Source: Blautia parvula (GTDB taxonomy: Bacteria; Bacillota; Clostridia; Lachnospirales; Lachnospiraceae). Taken from it: DNA of 64,000 nt. The number at the start of each line of letters is the position of its first letter. Within the stretch, counting starts at the first letter, position 1. Below the pieces are notes generated by a model. The model was not told the DNA's origin, did no database searches, and was given only the letters and a program-made list of their open reading frames with translations. The stretch spans positions 5,299,001 to 5,363,000 of the forward strand of contig NZ_CP084061.1 of NCBI RefSeq assembly GCF_020215665.1, in the 5' to 3' direction. Shown here piece after piece: positions 9,324-18,693 of this stretch. Position numbers and translations under genes: made by a program.

Positions 9324-9824
9324 ATGGCAAAATTAAACATTGTACTTTTTGAGCCGGAGATCCCGGCAAATACAGGGAATATCGGAAGAACCTGTGTGGC
9401 CACAGGCACCAGGCTGCATCTGATCGAGCCTTTGGGATTTAAATTGAATGAGAAGGCAATCAGACGTGCGGGAATGGATTACTGGAAGGACCTGGATGTG
9501 ACCACTTATATTAACTATCAGGACTTTCTGGAGCGCAATCCCGGGGCGAAAATTTACATGGCTACAACAAAAGGCCCTCAGACGTATGTGGATGTCCGTT
9601 ATGAGGAGGACTGTTACATTATGTTCGGCAAGGAAAGTGCCGGTATTCCGGAGGAGATTCTTCTGGACAACCAGGAGACAGCGATCCGTATCCCCATGAT
9701 CGGTAATATCCGTTCCCTGAATCTGGCCAATTCTGTTGCCATTGTGCTGTATGAGGCGCTGCGGCAGAATCATTTTGACCATATGCAGTTAGAAGGGCAT
9801 CTGACAAAGTATGACTGGAAGTAA
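9324..9824 (+). CDS. trmL: tRNA (cytidine(34)-2'-O)-methyltransferase
   Basis: A 166-residue SPOUT-family methyltransferase that modifies the wobble nucleotide of tRNA-Leu isoacceptors with S-adenosylmethionine. The start (IVLFEPEIPANTGNIGRTC) is nearly invariant in TrmL, and the C-terminal knot has FGKESAGIPEE, IRIPM and IRSLNLANSVAIVLYE. Length matches the family. It is followed by a strong hairpin shared with the convergent histidine kinase gene. Confidence 0.95.
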   Translation: MAKLNIVLFEPEIPANTGNIGRTCVATGTRLHLIEPLGFKLNEKAIRRAGMDYWKDLDVTTYINYQDFLERNPGAKIYMATTKGPQTYVDVRYEEDCYIMFGKESAGIPEEILLDNQETAIRIPMIGNIRSLNLANSVAIVLYEALRQNHFDHMQLEGHLTKYDWK

Positions 9825-9861
9825 ATAGAATATTCCGTGAAAAACGGTGAGAAAACAGAAG

Positions 9862-9925
9862 ACGGCAGACAGACGGTACCGGCCAAAAACCCGGTTCCGG
9901 CTGTCTGCCGTTTTTTAATTTTTAT
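9862..9925. terminator. Bidirectional terminator between trmL and the kinase gene
   Basis: An 11-bp outer stem (ACGGCAGACAG with CTGTCTGCCGT) encloses a second GC-rich stem with one mismatch. On the + side it is followed by TTTTTTAATTTTTATTTT. It lies between convergent genes and overlaps the last codons of the kinase gene. Confidence 0.85.
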
Positions 9926-11336
9926 TTTCTGTCCCTTTGGAGAGGGTGAAGATAAATTCCGTACCCACACCTTCTGTGCTTATGACATTGATGTGCTGGT
10001 TGTGGGAGTTGATGATCTCCTTCACAATGGAGAGCCCAAGACCGGTGCCTTTTCTGTCTTTTCCTCTTGAAGGATCTGTCTTGTAGAAACGGTCCCAGAT
10101 TTTTGGGAGGCTGCTTTTGGGTATGCCGCAGCCCGAGTCCTTGACAGAGACAAATACGGTCTCATGCTTTATGGTGGTCTCCACCTTGATGATGGAATCC
10201 GGCGGGCTGAATTTGCTGGCATTGTCTATCAGGTTGTAGAGAACCTGCTGTATTTTACCCATATCCGCGGATACATACAGGGTCTGCCCGGTGAGCAGCA
10301 GTTCAATGGAAATGCGTTTTTCACGGCAGATGCCCTCAAAGGCGGCGGCGGTAGTCTTGATGGTATTGTTGATATCAAAGTTTGTATATTCCAGCATTCT
10401 GCCCTTTTCGTCCATGTCGTTCAGGGTGAGGAGGCTCTGGGTCAGTTTGTACAGGCGGTCTGTCTCGTACACCACGATGTTCAGATATTTATTCTGAAGC
10501 TCAGGCGGAATCGTGCCGTCCAGAATGGCTTCCGTGTAACCTTTGATGGAAGTCAGGGGGGAGCGGAAGTCATGGGATACATTGGAGACAAATTTTCGCT
10601 GGTATTCCCCTGTCTTGTCAAGCTCATCGGACATGTAATTCAGGGTCAGAGCCAGATAGCCCATCTCATCCCTTGTGTACACCGGGATATTGTGCTTCAG
10701 GTTACCGGAGGCAAACTGATCAGCTCCTGCGATGATCTTCTTCAGCGGGCGGTAGACCATGAAGGAAAATACAGCCAGCATGAGCAGCATGATCAGAAGT
10801 AGGATCAGGATCAGAAGATAGATAATATTCATCACATCGTTCTCCTGCTCCTGCAGAATGGACATGGGAAGATGCATGGCCACATATCCCTGAATGGACA
10901 TTTTCCAGGTGACAGGTACCATGACACTCAGATGATCCTCTGCAAACTGGTCGTAAAAACAGCCGATCTGGTAGTAGGAGCCGCTGGAGTGCCCGGGATT
11001 AAAATGCTCTATGGTCCTGGTCTCATCCTCAGAAAAATCATCGGATGTACTCAGGAGAATCTCACCCTGGGGACTGATCAGCCAGATCTCCGCATCCTGA
11101 TAGATGGACAGGGTTTTCAGGTTCATGGCAACGCTGTCCAGAGTCGCCTGTTCCTGATAGTATTTGGAGGCTCTGTTTTCTGCGATGGAGGAAGCCTCCC
11201 GGTATAAATCTCCGCTGTAGACATCCTCCAGATGGTTCTCCACCATGGAGGGGCCTATCATGGAAACTGTGAAGAAACCGATAAACCCCAGAATCAGGAA
11301 GAATGCCACAAACTTGATATAAAGCGATTTTTTCAT
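9915..11336 (-). CDS. Sensor histidine kinase with HAMP domain
   Basis: A 473-residue membrane kinase. An N-terminal membrane helix (about 8-28) is followed by an extracytoplasmic sensor region of about 140 residues, a second helix (about 170-195), a HAMP linker (YRPLKKIIAGADQF), the phospho-acceptor box SNVSHDFRSPLTSIKGY and a HATPase domain with N (LIDNASKF), G1 (DSGCGIP) and G2 (GTGLGLSI) boxes. It would phosphorylate the regulator encoded just upstream, whose stop codon overlaps its ATG. The signal is unknown. Resembles ResE/VicK-type kinases but lacks a PAS domain. Confidence 0.9.
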   Translation of the reverse strand: MKKSLYIKFVAFFLILGFIGFFTVSMIGPSMVENHLEDVYSGDLYREASSIAENRASKYYQEQATLDSVAMNLKTLSIYQDAEIWLISPQGEILLSTSDDFSEDETRTIEHFNPGHSSGSYYQIGCFYDQFAEDHLSVMVPVTWKMSIQGYVAMHLPMSILQEQENDVMNIIYLLILILLLIMLLMLAVFSFMVYRPLKKIIAGADQFASGNLKHNIPVYTRDEMGYLALTLNYMSDELDKTGEYQRKFVSNVSHDFRSPLTSIKGYTEAILDGTIPPELQNKYLNIVVYETDRLYKLTQSLLTLNDMDEKGRMLEYTNFDINNTIKTTAAAFEGICREKRISIELLLTGQTLYVSADMGKIQQVLYNLIDNASKFSPPDSIIKVETTIKHETVFVSVKDSGCGIPKSSLPKIWDRFYKTDPSRGKDRKGTGLGLSIVKEIINSHNQHINVISTEGVGTEFIFTLSKGTENKN

Positions 11337-12037
11337 CCGTTTTTGACCTCGAATTTATAGCCGATACCCCATACGGTGCTGATGGACCAGGCGGGGTGGT
11401 CCTTTATTTTTTCCCTCAGACGTTTGATATGTACGTCCACGGTTCTTGTGTCCCCGATATACTCATATCCCCAGATATGGTCCAGGAGCTGTTCCCTTGT
11501 AAAGACCTGATTGGGGGAGGCAGCCAGGAAATACAGAAGCTCCAGTTCTTTTGGCGGCATATCCACCTGTTTTCCGTAATATACAACAGAATAGTTGGTC
11601 AGGTTGATAGCCAGGTCAGGATACTCCACGTATTTGCCTGAGGGCTGGTTTCCCGGAGCCACAGTGGGCTGGTAGCGGCGGAGGACAGCCTTCACCCTTG
11701 CAACCAGTTCCTTGGAGTCAAAGGGTTTGATCATATAGTCATCCGCGCCCAGTTCCAGTCCCAGGACCTTGTCGAAGATCTCCCCTTTTGCGGAGAGCAT
11801 AATGATAGGAACATTGGATTTGTGGCGGATTTCCCGGCAGACCTGATAGCCATCCATTCCGGGAAGCATTAAATCCAGTAAAATGAGGTTAGGGCCGAAG
11901 GAAGCAAATGCCTTCAGCGCCTCCTCACCGTCATTGACAATCATGGTGTCAAAGCATTCCTTGGTGAGGTACAGAGAGATAAGCTCTGCAATGTTGTTGT
12001 CGTCGTCAACGATCAGTATTTTCTGTTTCGCAGCCAT
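11333..12037 (-). CDS. OmpR/PhoB-family response regulator
   Basis: A 234-residue DNA-binding regulator. The receiver domain has the acidic pair DDDN near residues 10-13, the phospho-accepting aspartate in LILLDLMLPG (about residue 55) and the conserved lysine in MIKPFDS. The C-terminal winged helix has FTREQLLDHIWGYEY and VDVHIKRLREKI. The ribosome site AGGGGGT lies before the ATG. The gene starts only 17 bases after the mutS2 stop, so it may be read from the mutS2 promoter as well as its own. Confidence 0.93.
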   Translation of the reverse strand: MAAKQKILIVDDDNNIAELISLYLTKECFDTMIVNDGEEALKAFASFGPNLILLDLMLPGMDGYQVCREIRHKSNVPIIMLSAKGEIFDKVLGLELGADDYMIKPFDSKELVARVKAVLRRYQPTVAPGNQPSGKYVEYPDLAINLTNYSVVYYGKQVDMPPKELELLYFLAASPNQVFTREQLLDHIWGYEYIGDTRTVDVHIKRLREKIKDHPAWSISTVWGIGYKFEVKNG

Positions 12038-12054
12038 GATATACCCCCTATGGT

Positions 12055-14433
12055 TTATTTCTTGAATTCTACGATGGTGACTCCGGCGTCCCCTTCGCCG
12101 AATTCAGCCAGATGATAGTCCTTTACATATTTCAGGCGTTTGAGGTAGTTGTGGATGCCTTTCCGCAGGGCGCCTGTGCCCTTGCCGTGGACAATGCGGA
12201 CACTGTTTAAATGTGCCAGGTATGCGTCATCCAGGTATTTGTCCAGTTCAGCCACAGCTTCGTCCACGGTCTTGCCGAGCAGATTGATCTCTGTGCTGAC
12301 TGAGGCGGATTTGTTCATCTTTATCTTGCCGGCGCCTGTTCTCGAAAGTGCCGGGCCGGTGATGACCGGTTCGTCCAGAAGCTGCAGATCGGAAATGTGT
12401 ACCCTGGAGCGCAGGATGCCCATCTGTACAAAGAGCATGCCCTTGGCATCGGGCTTGGAGCTTACGGTTCCCTTTACATTCATACTCAGAACCTTGACGG
12501 AATCGCCTAGGGACAGATCCTGGGGGCGGAGCGTGGATGCTTTTTTGGGAGGTGTCTTAAGCGCCACCTTTTTGCCTGCGGAATCCATTTTTTTACGCAG
12601 TTCGGAGCGTCTCTGTTCCAGTTCTTTTGCGGAGAGGGTTTCCTTTCCGGCTTTATTGAAGACTTTCATAGTCTGGTCAGCGTATTCCTTGGCTTCCCGA
12701 AGAACACGGTGTGCCTCCTCATTGGCCTCCGCCAGGATGCGCTCTTTCCGCTGTTCCAGTTTATCCTGTTTTTCCTCTAACTGGGCTTTGAGGGCCTTGA
12801 TCTCCTCTTTGTAGGAGGCGATCTCTTCCCGCTCAGTCTCAATGGTGATGCGGCTCTGTTCCAGGCTGGTCAGTACATCCTCAAAGGATTCGTCCTCCTG
12901 GCTGATCTGTTCTCTGGCACGGTCAATGATATATTCCGGCAGTCCCAGCTTGCCTGAAATGGCAAATGCGTTGCTCTTTCCGGGAACGCCGATGAGCAGG
13001 CGGTAAGTGGGACGCAGGGTCTCCACATCAAATTCACAGGAAGCATTCTCCACGCCGGGGGTGGAGAGGGCATAGACCTTTAATTCGCTGTAGTGGGTGG
13101 TTGCCATAACGCGCACACCGCGGTCATGGAGGGAGGAGAGAATGGCAATTGCCAGAGCCGCGCCCTCTGTGGGGTCTGTGCCGGCGCCCAGCTCATCAAA
13201 GAGCACCAGGGAATCTTTATCCGCTTTTTCAATAAAATGCACCACATTGGTCATGTGGGAGGAGAAGGTACTGAGGCTCTGCTCAATGCTCTGTTCATCC
13301 CCGATATCCGCGTAAACTTCCTTGAAAACGCTGAGACGGGAATTATCAAAGGCAGGTATATGAAGGCCTGACTGTCCCATCAGGGTCAATAATCCGACGG
13401 TCTTTAAGGAGACGGTTTTACCACCCGTGTTTGGACCTGTGACTACCAGCAGATCAAAGGATTCGCCCAGGCGCACATCGATGGGAACCACCTGATGCTT
13501 TTCGATAAGCGGGTGGCGGGCCTTCTTGATATCAATGATTCCTTCCCGGTTAAATACCGGTTCTGAGGCATTTTGGGATTTGGCCAGCAGGGCGCGGGCA
13601 AAGATGAAATCCAGTTCCACCATAATTTTCAGGTTGTCATCTATAAGTTCCAGATTCCCGGCAGCCAGTTCGCTTAAGTTTGACAGCACGATCTCAATTT
13701 CCTGCTGTTCTTTTATTTCCAGTTCCCTCAGGTCGTTGTTTAGCTTTACAACCGCCATGGGTTCCACGAAAATGGTGGAGCCGGTGGAGGACTGGTCATG
13801 GATCATGCCGGGGACTTGGCCTTTGTGCTCTGCCTTTACAGGAATACAGTAGCGGCCGTTGCGCATGGTGATCACCGCATCCTGGAGATAGGAGCGGGAA
13901 CCGCCGTTCACAATGGAATTTAACTGGCTGTGAATCTTGTCATTGGTATTTTTCATGGAGCGGCGCACCTGGCGCAGTCCGGGACTAGCGTCATCAGCAA
14001 TCTCCTCCTCGGAGAGAATACAGCGCCGGATCTCTGCAGACAGAGGAGTCAGGGGCTGTAAAACCTCAAACATGCCGTCCAGGGAGTCTGTGCGCTCGTC
14101 CTCATTCTCTTTTCTGGAGTAGGCTTTGGCACGGTTTGTATTTTCCAGAAGAGAGCAGATGGCCAGCAGTTCGCCGGCGCCTAAGGTACTTCCCACTTCC
14201 AGGCGTTTCAGAGAGCCGCGGACATCCTTCACTCCGCCGAAAGACAGGCTGCCCTTCTGATAGATACGGGCCAGAGCATCTGCGGTTTCCTGCTGCATGA
14301 CCTCAATCTTACCGATCTCATCCAGAGGAGTCAGTTCCCGGCAGAGTGCCTTTCCCATGGAGCAGGTGGCAAAGCTCTCCAGCTGTTCTATGATTTTATA
14401 ATATTCCAGAGTTCGTAATGCTTTTTCATTCAT
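12055..14433 (-). CDS. mutS2: Endonuclease MutS2
   Basis: A 792-residue homologue of MutS2, which in Firmicutes acts on branched DNA or collided ribosomes rather than in mismatch repair. It has no mismatch-recognition domain. The ATPase has the Walker A motif TGPNTGGKT (about residue 333), the DE-box LVLFDELGAGTDPTEG and a long coiled coil (about 520-640). The C-terminal Smr nuclease-type domain shows IVHGKGTGALRKGI. The ATG at 14433 is preferred over an ATG at 14496 because AAGGTG precedes it and the protein then starts like known MutS2. Length agrees with the 785-residue Bacillus protein. Confidence 0.95.
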   Translation of the reverse strand: MNEKALRTLEYYKIIEQLESFATCSMGKALCRELTPLDEIGKIEVMQQETADALARIYQKGSLSFGGVKDVRGSLKRLEVGSTLGAGELLAICSLLENTNRAKAYSRKENEDERTDSLDGMFEVLQPLTPLSAEIRRCILSEEEIADDASPGLRQVRRSMKNTNDKIHSQLNSIVNGGSRSYLQDAVITMRNGRYCIPVKAEHKGQVPGMIHDQSSTGSTIFVEPMAVVKLNNDLRELEIKEQQEIEIVLSNLSELAAGNLELIDDNLKIMVELDFIFARALLAKSQNASEPVFNREGIIDIKKARHPLIEKHQVVPIDVRLGESFDLLVVTGPNTGGKTVSLKTVGLLTLMGQSGLHIPAFDNSRLSVFKEVYADIGDEQSIEQSLSTFSSHMTNVVHFIEKADKDSLVLFDELGAGTDPTEGAALAIAILSSLHDRGVRVMATTHYSELKVYALSTPGVENASCEFDVETLRPTYRLLIGVPGKSNAFAISGKLGLPEYIIDRAREQISQEDESFEDVLTSLEQSRITIETEREEIASYKEEIKALKAQLEEKQDKLEQRKERILAEANEEAHRVLREAKEYADQTMKVFNKAGKETLSAKELEQRRSELRKKMDSAGKKVALKTPPKKASTLRPQDLSLGDSVKVLSMNVKGTVSSKPDAKGMLFVQMGILRSRVHISDLQLLDEPVITGPALSRTGAGKIKMNKSASVSTEINLLGKTVDEAVAELDKYLDDAYLAHLNSVRIVHGKGTGALRKGIHNYLKRLKYVKDYHLAEFGEGDAGVTIVEFKK

Positions 14434-14657
14434 AAAATTCACCTTTTTAAGTATCTGATTAATATGTCCGGTTCTGTCACGGCATAATTTCGCCATGATA
14501 CAGATACTCTTATTCTAACGCATATCGGGCGGAAAGAAAAGGGACTTTTTGAGGGCAGCAGGAAATAATTTTCGCCTTCTTCATAAATTGTTCACATATA
14601 TCTGGTAAAATAATTAAAAGTTTATGGCATCTTTTACAGAGCGGCAGGAGATGTGTT

Positions 14658-16001
14658 ATGGATGATGAAAAAAAAGAAGATTTAAGGCACGAGGATGAAA
14701 AGCAGGAACAGGACACCGGAGCAGATAATTACGAGTTCCTGAAAGAGACAATCAAAGAGCGCCCTATTGATAAAAAAAAGCTGGCCAGGCACGCCGGCTT
14801 TCTTGCAGCCGGAGGGGTTCTTTTCGGCCTTGCGGCTGCGCTGACATTTGCCTATGTGGAACCCAAGATAGAGAAAAACGTACAGAGCAAAGAGGTTCCC
14901 TATGTAAACATTCCGGGAGACGAAGAGCCGGGAACCCAGGAGGAGCAGAATCCCCAGGACAATGGGCAGTCAGAGCAGCAGGCAGCAGATGAATCCGCTG
15001 AGGACAGCCAGGCAGCTCAGGCGGAATCCAGGGAGATCACACTGGATGATTACAAGAACCTGTACACAGAGATTCTGAAGCAGGCGGAAGAGCCAAAGAA
15101 GGCCATGGTGACGGTGATCGGCAGCAAGAAGGATGAGGACTGGTTTCAGACACCTTATGAAAACCAGATATCAGGTCTGATCGTTGCGGATAACGGGCAG
15201 GAGATGTTTATACTCACAGAGTACAGAATCGTGGAAAATGTGGACCGGATACAGGTGGTATTCTGCGATGGGAGCGTGGTGGATGCCAGGTTCCAGAAAG
15301 CGGATAAGAATACGGGATTTGCCATCCTGAAGGTTCCCGTGTCCGACATCTCAGCAGAGACAAAGGAAAAGATCATAACAGCGCCTCTGGGCAATTCATA
15401 CGGATTAAATCAGGGAGAACCTGTTATTGCAATTGGAAGCCCGATGGGGTATAGTGATTCTATAGCTTATGGAGTGGTGACTTCGACCACCAATTCGGTG
15501 TCTAAAGTGGACGCGGAGTACGGCATTCTCACAACCGATATTGTGGGGAGCGGAGACGGAAGCGGGATTCTTGTGAATCTGAAAGGGGAAGTTGTGGGTG
15601 TGATAGCCCAGTCTTTCGCCAAGGCCGACACAAAGAATATCATCACCGGTCTGTCCATATCCCAGACAAAGGATCTGATTGAAAATCTGTCCAATAATAA
15701 GGATATCGTTTATATGGGAGTCACCGGGCAGACGATCACCTCAGAGATTTCCGAGAAGAAAGGCATCCCCAAAGGTGTCTTCGTAGAAGGTGTGGAGATA
15801 GATTCACCGGCCATGCAGGCCGATATCCGCAATGCGGATGTGATCGTGGAGGTCAACAAAGAAAAGGTGGAGACAGTAAAAGGCTATCAGCAGCAGCTAA
15901 AATCCTGCAAAGCCGGTTCTGTCATAGAAGTCAAGGCAATGCGCCAGGGAACCGAAGGCTATGTGGAAGTTACTTTTGAAGTGACTTTGGGGGCATTATA
16001 A
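14658..16001 (+). CDS. HtrA/DegP-like protein lacking the catalytic triad
   Basis: A 447-residue protein with a charged cytoplasmic head (1-45), one membrane helix (about 46-66), an acidic glutamine-rich linker, a trypsin-like S1C domain (about 130-330) and a C-terminal PDZ domain (about 345-440). It is most like HtrA membrane proteases. All three catalytic positions appear replaced: the usual TNNHV is TEYRI (Arg190 for His), TDLA is TGFA (Gly220 for Asp) and GNSGG reads GDGSG (Gly301 for Ser, with Ser302 shifted one place). It is probably not a protease but may bind unfolded or envelope proteins through the fold and PDZ domain. A free-standing gene after a 220-base divergent gap from mutS2. 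Confidence 0.85.
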   Translation: MDDEKKEDLRHEDEKQEQDTGADNYEFLKETIKERPIDKKKLARHAGFLAAGGVLFGLAAALTFAYVEPKIEKNVQSKEVPYVNIPGDEEPGTQEEQNPQDNGQSEQQAADESAEDSQAAQAESREITLDDYKNLYTEILKQAEEPKKAMVTVIGSKKDEDWFQTPYENQISGLIVADNGQEMFILTEYRIVENVDRIQVVFCDGSVVDARFQKADKNTGFAILKVPVSDISAETKEKIITAPLGNSYGLNQGEPVIAIGSPMGYSDSIAYGVVTSTTNSVSKVDAEYGILTTDIVGSGDGSGILVNLKGEVVGVIAQSFAKADTKNIITGLSISQTKDLIENLSNNKDIVYMGVTGQTITSEISEKKGIPKGVFVEGVEIDSPAMQADIRNADVIVEVNKEKVETVKGYQQQLKSCKAGSVIEVKAMRQGTEGYVEVTFEVTLGAL

Positions 16002-16011
16002 AAAGAAAGGA

Positions 16012-16036
16012 TTCTGTGTGAAACAGACACACAGAA
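16012..16036 (+). other. Perfect 9-bp hairpin between htrA-like gene and yhaM
   Basis: TTCTGTGTG and CACACAGAA flank a 7-base loop 10 bases after the stop of the HtrA-like gene. No T-run follows, so it is not a standard terminator; it may stabilise or separate the two messages. Confidence 0.45.
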
Positions 16037-16076
16037 CCGGCAGCGGCATGCATTTTACCGCGCCGGTGGTTGAAAT

Positions 16077-17027
16077 ATGAGATTTATCAATGAACTGCAC
16101 GAAGGCGAAAAGTTAGCGGGAATTTATCTGTGCAAACATAAGCAGCCGGCAGTCACAAAAAACGGAAAACCCTATGAAAATGTGATTTTACAGGACAAGA
16201 CAGGCACCATAGACGCAAAGATCTGGGACCCTAATTCGCTGGGGATTGATGATTTTGATACCTTGGACTACGTGGATGTTGTGGGAGATGTGACCAGCTT
16301 CCAGGGATCTCTGCAGGTGAGCATCAAGCGGGCCCGCAAGGCATCTGAGGGAGAATACGAGCCCGGAAATTATCTTCCGGTCAGTGATAAAAGCGTGGAG
16401 GCCATGTATGGCGAGCTTCTGAATTTCGTAAGCCGGGTGAAGAATATTTATCTTTCTCGTCTTCTGCACAGCTTTTTTGCGGAAGATGAGGCGTTTATCA
16501 GGGCATTCAAGGGGAATTCCGCTGCAAAAACCGTGCATCATGGATTTATCGGTGGACTTTTGGAGCATACTCTGAGTGTAGTGAAGCTCTGCAGCTATTA
16601 CTGCAGTACATATCCCATTCTCAATGAAGACTTGCTGATCACAGCAGCCATGCTTCATGATATCGGCAAGACCAAGGAACTCAGCCCGTTTCCCATGAAT
16701 GACTATACGGATGACGGACAGCTTCTGGGACACATTATGATCGGAGCCGAGATGATCCATGATAAAGCCCGGGAAATCCCGGGATTTCCGGAGAAGCTGG
16801 AGAGCGAGCTGAAACACTGTATTCTGGCCCACCACGGCGAACTGGAATACGGATCACCGAAAAAACCTGCGCTTGCAGAGGCAGTGGCACTGAACCTTGC
16901 GGATAATACGGATGCCAAGATGGAGACATTGACGGAAATCTTCCGTGCAGCAGGGGAAAATAAGGAATGGCTGGGATATAACCGGCTGTTTGAGTCCAAT
17001 TTGAGAAAAAGCGGCTGTGAAGAATAA
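16077..17027 (+). CDS. yhaM: 3'-5' exoribonuclease YhaM family
   Basis: A 316-residue cytoplasmic enzyme with an N-terminal OB-fold nucleic-acid binding domain (about 1-100, with NVILQDKTGTIDAKIWD) and a C-terminal HD domain (about 155-300). The HD metal ligands are seen as HHGFIGGLLEHT, the pair MLHDIGK and the later HCILAHHG. YhaM trims RNA and single-stranded DNA from the 3' end in Firmicutes. Length matches the family. The ribosome site is weak (GGTGGTTG), so the start depends mainly on homology. Confidence 0.92.
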   Translation: MRFINELHEGEKLAGIYLCKHKQPAVTKNGKPYENVILQDKTGTIDAKIWDPNSLGIDDFDTLDYVDVVGDVTSFQGSLQVSIKRARKASEGEYEPGNYLPVSDKSVEAMYGELLNFVSRVKNIYLSRLLHSFFAEDEAFIRAFKGNSAAKTVHHGFIGGLLEHTLSVVKLCSYYCSTYPILNEDLLITAAMLHDIGKTKELSPFPMNDYTDDGQLLGHIMIGAEMIHDKAREIPGFPEKLESELKHCILAHHGELEYGSPKKPALAEAVALNLADNTDAKMETLTEIFRAAGENKEWLGYNRLFESNLRKSGCEE

Positions 17028-17144
17028 CAGGAACAGAATATTTAGGTAGAAAAAGGGGAGCGGCAGTCAGCCATAAGGCAGAAGCCACTCCCTTTTTGGA
17101 CGAAAGCAGACAGTGAAAAGTTTTCGGATGGAAGGAAGATAGAG

Positions 17145-18512
17145 ATGGAATTTAAGAAGAATGATATGGTCACAGTGAAAATAGAAGACATGAGTCATGA
17201 CGGTTCCGGCATTGGAAAAGCGGACGGGTATACCCTTTTTATCAAAGACGCAGTGATCGGTGACGAGGTGGAAGCCAAGATCATGAAGACAAAAAAGAAT
17301 TATGGATTTGCCCGCCTTATGAACGTCCTGGTCCCATCCCCTGACCGCACCGAACCAAAATGCCCGAAGGCCAGGGCATGCGGGGGATGTCAGCTTCAGT
17401 TTCTCAGCTATGAAAAACAGTTGGAATTCAAGAAAAACAAGGTGGAAGGCAACCTGCGCCGTATCGGAGGCTTCCGGGATTTTTCCATAGAAAAGGTAAT
17501 GGGAATGGAGAATCCCTGGAGATATAGGAATAAGGCTCAGTTTCCCTTTGGAAAAGACAAAGACGGCAATATTGTGACCGGCTTCTACGCAGGCAGGACC
17601 CATGCGATTATCCCAAACAGAAACTGTTATCTGGGAGTGGAGGAAAATGAGGAGATATTAAACCTTATCATAGAATATATGGAAGAGAACCATGTGGAGC
17701 CTTACCATGAGGAGACCGGGAAAGGTCTTGTCCGCCATGCACTGATCCGTTATGGTTTTACCACAAAGGAGATCATGGTATGTCTGATCATCAACGGGGA
17801 CAGCCTTCCGAAAAAGGACAGACTCATTGAGCGGCTTGTAAAAATTCCGGGAATGACCAGCATTACGGCCAATGTGAACAAGAAGCGCAGCAATGTGATC
17901 TTAGGGGAGAAGATACTTCCGCTGTGGGGACAGGGATATATTACGGACTACATCGGTAATGTAAAATACCAGATTTCCCCCCTCTCCTTTTACCAGGTCA
18001 ATCCGGTGCAGACTGTGAAGCTGTATGAAACAGCGCTTGCATACGCAGGCCTTACGGGAAATGAGACAGTCTGGGACCTGTACTGCGGGATTGGGACCAT
18101 TTCCCTTTTTCTGGCACAGAAAGCTAAGCAGGTGTACGGTGTGGAGATTGTTCCGGCGGCCATAGAGGATGCAGAGAAAAATGCAGAGCTGAACGGAATC
18201 GAAAATGCAGAGTTTTATGTGGGGAAAGCAGAGGAGGTTCTGCCTAGGGAATATAAAGAGAAGGGGATTTATGCGGATGTTATCGTGGTGGACCCTCCAA
18301 GGAAAGGCTGCGATGAGGAACTGCTGTCAACCATGCTGGCTATGAGACCGGAGCGGATCGTGTATGTGAGCTGCGATTCCTCTACACTGGCAAGGGATCT
18401 GAAGATTTTGTGCAGTGAGGAGTATCGGCTTGAGAGGGTGGCGGTTTGTGATATGTTTCCGGCTTCAGTGCATGTGGAAACCGTGGTTCTGCTGGAGAGG
18501 AAAGGGCAGTAA
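17145..18512 (+). CDS. rlmD: 23S rRNA (uracil-5-)-methyltransferase, RlmD/RumA family
   Basis: A 455-residue SAM-dependent RNA methyltransferase. The N-terminal TRAM domain is followed by an iron-sulfur cluster site (CPKARACGGCQ near residue 75), and the catalytic domain has SAM motif DLYCGIGTISLFL (about 308), VVDPPRKGCDEE and the nucleophile loop YVSCDSSTLARDL. Whether it targets U747, U1939 or both (RlmCD) cannot be told. The ribosome site is GGAAGG. The gene's last 60 bases are partly duplicated downstream on both sides of the next gene, marking an integration site, but the reading frame itself is complete. Confidence 0.93.
   Translation: MEFKKNDMVTVKIEDMSHDGSGIGKADGYTLFIKDAVIGDEVEAKIMKTKKNYGFARLMNVLVPSPDRTEPKCPKARACGGCQLQFLSYEKQLEFKKNKVEGNLRRIGGFRDFSIEKVMGMENPWRYRNKAQFPFGKDKDGNIVTGFYAGRTHAIIPNRNCYLGVEENEEILNLIIEYMEENHVEPYHEETGKGLVRHALIRYGFTTKEIMVCLIINGDSLPKKDRLIERLVKIPGMTSITANVNKKRSNVILGEKILPLWGQGYITDYIGNVKYQISPLSFYQVNPVQTVKLYETALAYAGLTGNETVWDLYCGIGTISLFLAQKAKQVYGVEIVPAAIEDAEKNAELNGIENAEFYVGKAEEVLPREYKEKGIYADVIVVDPPRKGCDEELLSTMLAMRPERIVYVSCDSSTLARDLKILCSEEYRLERVAVCDMFPASVHVETVVLLERKGQ
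18470..18484 (+). repeat. 15-bp direct repeat, copy 1 (inside rlmD end)
   Basis: GCATGTGGAAACCGT in the rlmD C-terminal coding sequence (residues HVETV). The identical 15 bases recur at 20332-20346, bracketing the AT-rich ATPase gene. This is the arrangement left by site-specific insertion at the 3' end of a gene. Confidence 0.75.
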
Positions 18513-18576
18513 ATCAAAGGGGTTCGGGGATTTGGAGTGGATATGTTGGTGTGTTTATGTGGCTGGTTGGGATGAA

Positions 18577-18590
18577 ATATGTTTCCGGCT
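18577..18590 (+). repeat. 14-bp repeat of rlmD tail in the spacer
   Basis: ATATGTTTCCGGCT here is identical to 18451-18464 within rlmD, and is followed by a loosely similar CTGTGGTGG. It lies in the 181-base gap between rlmD and the ATPase gene and looks like a decayed further copy of the rlmD end. The remaining part of the gap has no convincing gene. Confidence 0.6.
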
Positions 18591-18634
18591 ACTGTGGTGG
18601 GGTAAGGAAATGAATGTTTTGGCAAAAGTGTAGA

Positions 18635-18662
18635 TAGACTTAAATGTTGAAGTCAGTATAGT
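18635..18662 (+). promoter_or_regulatory. Candidate promoter of the P-loop ATPase gene
   Basis: TAGACT and TATAGT are separated by 16 bases, in an AT-rich stretch 32 bases before the ATG at 18694, which has its own AAGGAGA site. The match to sigma-A is moderate. Confidence 0.4.
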
Positions 18663-18693
18663 AAACATAAATATATTGTAGAAGGAGACGAAG

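Noticed and set aside
12149-12814. 221-codon + strand frame inside mutS2
   Set aside because: Antisense to the conserved mutS2 C-terminal region; low-complexity serine-rich translation.
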